This document shows positions 34,428 through 39,910 of a stretch of 39,910 bases of DNA, piece by piece. The DNA comes from an uncultured Alistipes sp. (GTDB lineage Bacteria; Bacteroidota; Bacteroidia; Bacteroidales; Rikenellaceae), in contig CALUOX010000012.1 in NCBI GenBank assembly GCA_944322375.1, positions 1 through 39,910 of the forward strand, written 5' to 3'. The stretch's first letter is position 1. Every line of letters begins with the position of its first letter. A program made the position numbers and the translations under genes. The notes below the pieces were generated by a model. It was not told the origin of the DNA. It did not search any database and was given only the letters and a program-made list of their open reading frames with translations.

Positions 34428-36494
34428 ATGAAAACAAGAATATTGAGCATTTTTTCGGTTGCGGCACTGCTCTTTGCGGGGTGCTACGAGGATGCCGGAG
34501 AGACGGGCATCGACGAATCGACCCGCATCTCGCTGTCGCCGTCTGAGATCAGCTTTACGCCCGACGGCACCACGACGGACGGCGAGGTCTCCTATGTGGG
34601 TGTGGTGCAGATCATGCCTTTTGCCAAGAGCAACTTCACCTGGACGGTGCAGGGCGATGTGGAGTGGGCTACGGTGACCGAGACGACGGTCGATGAGACT
34701 TTCGAGGAGACCTGGACGGATGGCGTGACGACGACGGCGCACAAGGCTGTCGAGATCATGGTAACGCCCAATACGGAGTATCGTCGGTCGGGAACGCTGA
34801 CCGTGACGGCGCAGGACGGCACCGTGCAGACCTTCCCGATCGAGCAGACGGGACTCAAGGCCGATGCGGAGGTGACCTGCGAGGCGGCCGAGAGCGGGCT
34901 GGAGTTCGCGTCAGCCGGCGAGAGCCTGACGGTTCTCTATACGACCAACATGGGCGATGTTTACGATTACAGCGCAACCTATGACGGGGAGAGCTCCGGG
35001 GAGTGGCTTTCGTGGAGCGACGAGGGTGCGGGCCAGGTGGTGCTGACCGCATCGGAGTGGACCTCGAAGGATCAGGACCGCACGGCGGTCTTCACGATTC
35101 ATGTCGGCACACCGGATACGAGCGAGGCTTCGGTCGAGATCGCCGTCCGGCAGCTGCGCGTGGATGACTACTACTACCTCTACGGCGTTTCGGTTCCGCG
35201 CTATGCGACGATCGACCTGTCGGCGCAGATGAACAAGAAGGAGCAGGATATCTATGCGTTCGACACCTACTTTGCGGCGGAGGGCAATAATCCCGTCCTG
35301 CTCAACAAGAACAGCCGGACACTGGCTTATCCGTACTATGCGTTGGCGGCGGGCGGAACAATCGCAACGATTGCGTCGGAAGCCGACGCACTGCCGGCAG
35401 GCCCGCAGATCGACATCGACGGCATGCGGACCCTGACGGTGGACTTCAAGCAGATGACATGGTCGTGGGAACGCATTACAACGGTCAACTGTATGCCCGA
35501 CGATGAGTTGAGCAATTACAAGACCAAGGCTTTCGTGGCCCGTGACGGAAGCATGAAGACTTGGATGGTCGAGTTCGTGCGTTGGGACGGTGGTGACATC
35601 TATCCGAAACTGGGTTCGCTGATGGTGCCCTCCGCTACGGGGGCCAATGCCGACGGATCGGGTGGATATGCAGCCGGCAGTTTCCCGACATCGTGGAACG
35701 ATCCGAATATGAATCCGAACTATGAAACGACCGAGATCGGCGGTAATTTGGTCGGTACGAGTGAACATGGTCGAATCTATCACTTCAACGAAGTTGTTAC
35801 GGGCAATCCGCGCTTTGGTATCGGCTATGCGCGTTACGAGGCACTGCCTGACAATTGGATGGAGGGCAAGACGATCGTCGATGCCATTGGCCGGAGCTTC
35901 ACGGTTGAGTATATCAACCATTCTGCGGCCGGAACATTTACGGGAGACAATGCTGCCGATGAAAAGGCACACCCCATGTTGACCATGCAGGTGCAGGGGA
36001 TCTGTCCTTACGGCTGGCATGTGGCTAATGCATCTGACTGGCTCGATCTGGCTTATGCGGCAAGTCAGGCTTCGGCAGGACATACCTTCCCCGTTAACGA
36101 GAGCCGAGTTACCTACAAGCAGTTCACAACGGTATCGGGTTCGACGTCGCAGGTGGACAATCCCGATTCTCCTCGCGGCATCGGTAACTTCGCTCCATGG
36201 CTGAGAAATTCAGGCTGGGGATCAAATGCCTATGTATCGGACGGTGCCGATGAATTCGGTTTCAACTACTATCCGCTCGGATTCCGTTACATGACGCAGG
36301 GATACCAGTGCGCAGGATCGCGTTGCCAGACTTTCGTGCCGTTGTGTTACAATAATACGAAAAATCCCGGCACGGCCCTGTTCCGTATCAATGTAATCAT
36401 CAACAACAAGGTTACTTCCGCCGAGATGACAAATCTCGATAATGGACAGGCGATCTTCCCGTTCCGTTGCGTGAAGAACTACGATGTAGAGTAG
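34428..36494 (+). CDS. Surface lipoprotein with BACON-like domains and a Fibrobacter-paralogue C-terminus
   Basis: 688 residues. The ATG at 34428 opens a lipoprotein signal (MKTRILSIFSVAALLFAGC, C19); an ATG at 34404 is possible. Two Ig-like BACON-type domains follow (about 30-150, ISLSPSEISFTPDG to FPIEQTG; about 150-255, ending VEIAVRQL). A middle region of unknown fold leads to a C-terminal domain (about 524-688) with CPYGWHVANASDWLDLAY, DEFGFNYYPLGFRY and a final FPFRCVKN, the pattern of the Fibrobacter succinogenes major paralogous domain. Its place after susCD is that of a surface ligand-binding protein; no catalytic motif is visible. Confidence 0.82.
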   Translation: MKTRILSIFSVAALLFAGCYEDAGETGIDESTRISLSPSEISFTPDGTTTDGEVSYVGVVQIMPFAKSNFTWTVQGDVEWATVTETTVDETFEETWTDGVTTTAHKAVEIMVTPNTEYRRSGTLTVTAQDGTVQTFPIEQTGLKADAEVTCEAAESGLEFASAGESLTVLYTTNMGDVYDYSATYDGESSGEWLSWSDEGAGQVVLTASEWTSKDQDRTAVFTIHVGTPDTSEASVEIAVRQLRVDDYYYLYGVSVPRYATIDLSAQMNKKEQDIYAFDTYFAAEGNNPVLLNKNSRTLAYPYYALAAGGTIATIASEADALPAGPQIDIDGMRTLTVDFKQMTWSWERITTVNCMPDDELSNYKTKAFVARDGSMKTWMVEFVRWDGGDIYPKLGSLMVPSATGANADGSGGYAAGSFPTSWNDPNMNPNYETTEIGGNLVGTSEHGRIYHFNEVVTGNPRFGIGYARYEALPDNWMEGKTIVDAIGRSFTVEYINHSAAGTFTGDNAADEKAHPMLTMQVQGICPYGWHVANASDWLDLAYAASQASAGHTFPVNESRVTYKQFTTVSGSTSQVDNPDSPRGIGNFAPWLRNSGWGSNAYVSDGADEFGFNYYPLGFRYMTQGYQCAGSRCQTFVPLCYNNTKNPGTALFRINVIINNKVTSAEMTNLDNGQAIFPFRCVKNYDVE

Positions 36495-36515
36495 ATGAAA
36501 TTGTGGTCGCTATGG

Positions 36516-36551
36516 CGGGAGACGGAGTTTGGGGAGGGGCTTCGTCTCCCG
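36516..36551 (+). other. Hairpin after the surface lipoprotein gene
   Basis: CGGGAGACG (36516-36524) pairs with CGTCTCCCG (36543-36551), 9 bp with an 18-base loop, 20 bases after the stop codon. There is no T tract, so read-through into the next gene is likely. The remainder of this 213-base gap shows nothing further. Confidence 0.5.
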
Positions 36552-36707
36552 TGCAGCGGCCGATGGTCGGACGGAAAGATGCGGTTGCGGCGACGGCGAT
36601 ATTTCGTGGCGTGATGTGCGGCGGGTGCTCTCTTCTCAGCCCGGCATCGGGTGCTGCGGCGACTGTTTTCCGAAGTGGAATATACAAAAGATTTACTGTT
36701 TAATACC

Positions 36708-37616
36708 ATGAAAATGAAATGTGTACGCCTGCTGGCACTCGGTGCGATGGCGCTCGTGGCGGCCTGTTCGGAGGATCCGCGCGGTTTTGATACGGCACCC
36801 GATACGCCCTCGGGTGGCGGGGAGGATTCCTATGCCTCGCCGACGAACCCCTTGGGGAGTATCGTCGTCGCCCATCGCGGCGGCGCTGCGGAGTCGGGAC
36901 TGCCCGACAATTCGCTGGCCGGATTGAAGTATGCCCTCGACCAGATGGTCTATGCCGTCGAGTGCGATATCTATGCTACGGCCGACAACCGGGTCATCGT
37001 GGCCCATGCTACGGACGGCTGCCTGATCAACGGCCTGAAGCCCTGGGAACATACCTATGCCGAGCTTTGCGCTGCCGGAACCCTCTCGAACGGGGAACAG
37101 ATTCCCCTGCTGGAGACCTTTATCGAAGAGACGATGAAGGCCGGAACGTCGAAACTGTGGCTCGATGTCAAGAACATCCTTGTCAATGGCTCTTCGAGCG
37201 GTTATACGGGTTTTTCGGCCCGCTCCTGCCAGTTGGCCTGCAAGATCATCGAACAGATGAAGGCCCGCAACTTCGTGGAGTTTATCGTCACGAGCAACAG
37301 GACGGTCTGGACGCTCAGCTATTCGGCTACGCAGCAGATCGGCGTACATGCCGGTTGGGCGGCCTATCTTTCGCCGGCGGAGTACGGCACCTACATCGAT
37401 CCTTGGGCCAATATCGATGCCTCGAACATCTACATCAACGGGAAACCCGGTACGGGCCAATGGGGAATCGACGACTATGTCTCCGCCGGGGTGGACATCA
37501 GCGTATTCTCGATCGATACGGATGCCGACATCGCATATTATGCCGCTTACAAGGATAAATTGTATGCCATCACGACAAACTATCCGAAAAAACTGATCGG
37601 CACATTCAAAAAATGA
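36708..37616 (+). CDS. Glycerophosphodiester phosphodiesterase-family lipoprotein
   Basis: 302 residues. The signal peptide ends at a lipobox (MALVAAC, C20), followed by an acidic Gly/Pro/Ser linker, so it is anchored at the cell surface or in the periplasm. GDPD catalytic features are AHRGG (H56, R57), PDNSLAGLKYAL in place of the usual PENT, VECDIYATAD (metal ligands E85, D87) and VIVAHATDG (second catalytic H100; the usual Asp after His is Ala). The core residues are kept but the sequence is diverged from the GDPD at 2278-3105, so the substrate may differ. It is the first enzyme after the susCD and lipoprotein block. Confidence 0.85.
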   Translation: MKMKCVRLLALGAMALVAACSEDPRGFDTAPDTPSGGGEDSYASPTNPLGSIVVAHRGGAAESGLPDNSLAGLKYALDQMVYAVECDIYATADNRVIVAHATDGCLINGLKPWEHTYAELCAAGTLSNGEQIPLLETFIEETMKAGTSKLWLDVKNILVNGSSSGYTGFSARSCQLACKIIEQMKARNFVEFIVTSNRTVWTLSYSATQQIGVHAGWAAYLSPAEYGTYIDPWANIDASNIYINGKPGTGQWGIDDYVSAGVDISVFSIDTDADIAYYAAYKDKLYAITTNYPKKLIGTFKK

Positions 37617-37650
37617 TCTCCGGAAATGGAGGGTTTCTGAACGAAAATCG

Positions 37651-37658
37651 TATATTTG
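37651..37658 (+). promoter_or_regulatory. Candidate -7 box of the S1/P1-type gene
   Basis: TATATTTG matches TAnnTTTG and lies 82 bases before the ATG at 37740, 35 bases after the GDPD lipoprotein stop. No exact TTTG at -33; TTTC at 37634 is too close. The gene could have its own start of transcription as well as read-through. Confidence 0.45.
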
Positions 37659-37739
37659 CAGGGAAGCGGTACCGGCAGCGGGTCGAACGGCTGTTTGCAT
37701 CCCGTTGCCGGTTTCGGCTGCACCAAAACAATCAACCGA

Positions 37740-38567
37740 ATGAAGAGACTGACATTTATTCTGACGCTCGCGGCCGTGTGTTCGTTGCAGGGCGTCTCCG
37801 CATGGGGCCGTCTGGGCCATGCTACGGTCGCCTACATGGCCGAACAACACCTTACGGAACAGGCCAGGGCCAATCTGGACAAGTGGCTCGACGGCAAATC
37901 GATCGTCTATTATGCGTCGTGGCTCGATGATTACAAGCCTCAGATGCTCGTCGATCTGGGCTATGATCCCGACGGTGACGACCGGATGCATCAGCTGCCG
38001 CACACCTTCTCGGTGGATGAGAATGGCGATGTGGTTCCCGGCAACCACTGGCCCGGTACAAAGAAGTATCTCGCCAACTGCATCCACTACATCGAGGAGT
38101 CGGCCGAAATGTTGAAGAACCACATCGCGGAGCTGGACGACTCGACGCGGCTGGCGCGGATTCAGCTGATTGTCCATTGTGTGGGTGACATGCATTGTCC
38201 GGGCCATATCCGCTATCCGGGCAATACGACGATCGGGTATTACAAGGTGGTCCTTTTCGGCGAGGAGATCCGTTACCATACGATCTGGGACACGAATATC
38301 CTGCAGCGTCCTCATCCCTGGAGTTTCTCCGATCTGGCTTGGCTGCTCGACCGCTATACGGCTGAAGAGCAGGCCGAGATTACCTCCGGAACACCGTATG
38401 ACTGGGGCCGCGAGTCTGCCGCGGCGTCGCGCTGCATCTACGATGTCAAGGCGGGCGACAAGCTCGACAACAACTTTATCAAGACCTACAAGCCGCTGGC
38501 CGAGACACAGCTGGCCAAAGCGGGCTATCGCCTGGCGGCGGTTCTGAATGCAATTTTCGACAAGTAG
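37740..38567 (+). CDS. Secreted S1/P1 nuclease / phospholipase-C-superfamily zinc enzyme
   Basis: 275 residues. Signal peptidase cleavage after VSA (residue 21) exposes Trp22, the N-terminal metal ligand of this superfamily. Further predicted Zn ligands are H27 (WGRLGH), D63 (ASWLDDYK), H84 or H88 (MHQLPHTF), H146, D150 and H156 (VHCVGDMHCPGH), and H180 and D184 (YHTIWDT). S1/P1 enzymes cleave single-stranded nucleic acids and 3'-nucleotides; the same fold serves zinc phospholipases C. The usual GDIHQPLH is changed to GDMHCPGH, and the ASWAD motif to ASWLD, so specificity may be altered. It sits next to a GDPD lipoprotein; a shared phosphodiester substrate is inferred. A strong terminator follows. 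Confidence 0.88.
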   Translation: MKRLTFILTLAAVCSLQGVSAWGRLGHATVAYMAEQHLTEQARANLDKWLDGKSIVYYASWLDDYKPQMLVDLGYDPDGDDRMHQLPHTFSVDENGDVVPGNHWPGTKKYLANCIHYIEESAEMLKNHIAELDDSTRLARIQLIVHCVGDMHCPGHIRYPGNTTIGYYKVVLFGEEIRYHTIWDTNILQRPHPWSFSDLAWLLDRYTAEEQAEITSGTPYDWGRESAAASRCIYDVKAGDKLDNNFIKTYKPLAETQLAKAGYRLAAVLNAIFDK

Positions 38568-38588
38568 GTTTCTGCAACACAATTTTAT

Positions 38589-38627
38589 GGCGGAGCAACT
38601 CGAGGGTTGTTCCGCCTTTTTCATTTT
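38589..38627 (+). terminator. Rho-independent terminator ending the SusCD-phosphodiesterase locus
   Basis: An 11-bp stem (38589-38599 with 38606-38616, one G-T pair) with a 6-base loop, followed by TTTTTCATTTT. It lies 22 bases after the S1/P1-type stop codon and separates it from the convergent sigma gene. Confidence 0.92.
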
Positions 38628-38678
38628 CCTGTCCGGTGGGGCCGGGAGGGACTTCCGCCGTTCCATTGCCCGCGTGAT

Positions 38679-39263
38679 TCAGTGCAGCAGCAGAAAGGCA
38701 AGCAGTATAAACTGGTAATCTTTCAGATGAATGCGCAGCTCGCGCAGCGCCAGTTCGAGATGTTTGTCAACGGTGCGGACCGACAGCCCGAGGCGTTCCG
38801 CGATCTCCTGACGGGAGAGGTTCTCGTCGCGGCTCATGACGAAGATGCGTTGTCGTTGCGGCGGCATGCCGGCGACCCGTCTGGCTATGGTCTGACGCAT
38901 CGTTTCAGCGTCGATCTCCAGCGTGGATTCCTCGCCGGCCTCCATTTTCTCCGTGATGGGCTGTTGCACCGTTCCGATGTTGTACATGCGGCGGAAGTGG
39001 TCGTAGATGCGGTGTTTGGTCATCGTGAAGAGCAGGTTGTAGATCGACCGGTGCTCGTCGAGCCTTTCGCGGTAGATCCACAGCCGCATGAAGATCTCCT
39101 GCATGATGTCTTCTGCCGCGGCGCGTTCCTTGACAAACCCCTGTGTGAATGCGAGAAAGAGGTTGTAGTATTTATGAAAAAGCAACTCATAGCTCTTCAG
39201 ATCATTCCGTTTGAGGCGGATGACCAGCTCGCGGTCGGAGATATCGGGCAGAGGCTTCTTCAT
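38679..39263 (-). CDS. ECF-type RNA polymerase sigma factor
   Basis: 194 residues. The ATG at 39263 (MKKPLPDISDRELVIRLKRND) is preferred; an extension to 39290 lacks family similarity. Region 2 is seen as LFHKYYNLFLAFTQGFVKERAAAEDIMQEIFMRLWIYR and region 4 as RQRIFVMSRDENLSRQEIAERLGLSVRTVDKHLELALREL. This is the Bacteroidota FecI/EcfO-like group that pairs with FecR anti-sigma factors. The only FecR in the window is at 28182-29156, 9.5 kb away, with this gene convergent to that locus. A consensus promoter lies upstream at the edge of a large repeat array. Confidence 0.94.
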   Translation of the reverse strand: MKKPLPDISDRELVIRLKRNDLKSYELLFHKYYNLFLAFTQGFVKERAAAEDIMQEIFMRLWIYRERLDEHRSIYNLLFTMTKHRIYDHFRRMYNIGTVQQPITEKMEAGEESTLEIDAETMRQTIARRVAGMPPQRQRIFVMSRDENLSRQEIAERLGLSVRTVDKHLELALRELRIHLKDYQFILLAFLLLH

Positions 39264-39334
39264 TGTTGTTCGGCTCCAGTACCCTCTCACAATCCGGTGT
39301 TCCGGTCAGAGGTGGAGACGCTGAATCCATTACC

Positions 39335-39365
39335 CAAAGTTAACAAATTCTTTTTGAACTTCAAA
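39335..39365 (-). promoter_or_regulatory. Consensus promoter of the ECF sigma gene, partly inside the repeat array
   Basis: Minus strand TTTG (39365-39362), exactly 19 bases, TAACTTTG (39342-39335): a full match to the Bacteroides -33/-7 consensus. Start near 39328, leader about 65 bases. The -33 box falls inside the terminal unit of the 96-bp repeat array, in the repeated phrase GGAATATTTGAAGTTC. Confidence 0.85.
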
Positions 39366-39910
39366 TATTCCTGCGGGGTCGATTGTTCGACGACTGGAAG
39401 GATGACCGGGCAACCCCTTTCAGGTGATTTGTCGATGTGGAATTTCTTTTTGAGCTTCAAGTTCTCCCGCATGGTTGATTGTTTGACGATTTTGAGGACG
39501 GGCGTGCAATCATTTTCGGGTGATTTGCATGTGCGCAATTCCTTTTGAACCTCAATATTCCTGCGGGGTTGCTTTGTCCGACGATGTGAGGGGTGGCAGA
39601 ACAACACTGCTCCGGAGCGTTTTGTCGGTGCGTAATTTTTTTAGAACTTCAAATATTCCGCCGGGTTGATTGTTCGACGACAGGAAGGATGGCAGGGCAG
39701 CCCTTTTCAGGTGATTTGTCGATGTGGAATTTCTTTTTGAGCTTCAAGTTCTCCCGCGGGGTTGATTGTTTGACGATTTTGAGGACGGGCGTGCAATCAT
39801 TTTCGGGTGATTTGCCGGTGCGCAATTCCTTTTGAATCTCAATATTCCTGCGGGGTTGCTTTGTCCGACGATGCGAGGGGTGGCAGAACAACACTGCTCT
39901 TGAGCGTTTT
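39356..39910. repeat. Higher-order tandem array: 96-bp units in 288-bp sets
   Basis: Six related units start at 39356, 39452, 39547, 39645, 39739 and 39834 (spacing 94-98). Units 1, 2 and 3 are each most similar to units 4, 5 and 6, so the array is a 287-289-bp three-unit set present twice, and it continues past the window end. Unit heads are of the type GARCTTCAARTTCTCCYGCGGGGTTGATTG. Minus frames across it give a 32-residue repeat (for example KKKFHIDKSPERGC) and one plus frame is also open; with no independent coding evidence it is annotated as noncoding. It fills the region upstream of the sigma-factor gene. Confidence 0.92.

Noticed and set aside
36693-38666. 657-codon minus-strand open frame opposite the GDPD lipoprotein and S1/P1-type genes.
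   Set aside because: It would overlap two genes with intact catalytic motifs and crosses the strong terminator at 38589-38627; no family resemblance.
39287-39894. Minus-strand frames with a 32-residue KSPE...C...QST repeat upstream of the sigma gene.
   Set aside because: The repeats mirror the 96-bp DNA units, the frame is broken between the two 288-bp sets, and the plus strand is equally open; the region also contains the sigma promoter.

Overview
The window reads as a chromosomal segment of a high-GC gut Bacteroidales, most likely Alistipes or a close Rikenellaceae relative. The genus is an inference. It rests on Bacteroidota-type promoters (TTTG, 19 bases, TAnnTTTG), a SusC/SusD pair with FecR and an ECF sigma factor, a sulfatase with its radical-SAM maturase, and an arginine operon built around the Bacteroides-type acylornithine transcarbamylase. 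No tRNA, rRNA, insertion sequence, phage gene or CRISPR array was seen.

Layout. 1-1260 is the C-terminal part of pyruvate:ferredoxin oxidoreductase, ending at a strong terminator. 1394-1906 is a META/HslJ lipoprotein. 2278-3105 (minus) is a secreted glycerophosphodiester phosphodiesterase (GDPD) with a near-perfect promoter. 4017-8754 (minus) holds a LacI-type regulator, a serine-type sulfatase lipoprotein and an anaerobic sulfatase-maturating enzyme; AAACGTTT operator-like palindromes lie upstream of both the regulator and the sulfatase. 9675-10592 is an isolated ribokinase. 11679-21044 is a complete eight-gene arginine operon: GNAT N-acylglutamate synthase candidate, argG, argC, argD, argF', argB, argE, argH. 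The transcarbamylase has Ala at the residue that separates N-succinyl- from N-acetylornithine specificity, which predicts the succinyl route. 21482-21886 is a small protein of unknown function. 22122-27807 is an AraC regulator divergent from glpA-glpB-glpC (anaerobic glycerol-3-phosphate dehydrogenase).

28182-38567 is a second outer-membrane locus: FecR, SusC with an STN domain, SusD, a surface lipoprotein with a Fibrobacter-paralogue C-terminus, a second GDPD (lipoprotein) and a secreted S1/P1-nuclease/phospholipase-C-superfamily enzyme. An ECF sigma gene faces it at the far end (38679-39263, minus). The combination suggests a phosphodiester-scavenging system whose glycerol-3-phosphate could feed the adjacent GlpABC. 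The link to GlpABC and the pairing of sigma factor with FecR are inferences.

A second theme is the intergenic DNA. Gaps are long and carry many unrelated tandem-repeat arrays: 272 bp x2 (3445-3990), three small arrays (5615-5844), degenerate 20-bp purine-rich units (9040-9540), 45 bp x7 (10791-11105), an exact-period 100-bp array seeded by the 3' end of argD (15927-16310), 11 bp x5 (21162-21216), and a higher-order array of 96-bp units in 288-bp sets (39356 to the window end) that supplies the -33 box of the sigma-factor promoter. Protein-like open frames through these arrays, on both strands, were not accepted as genes.
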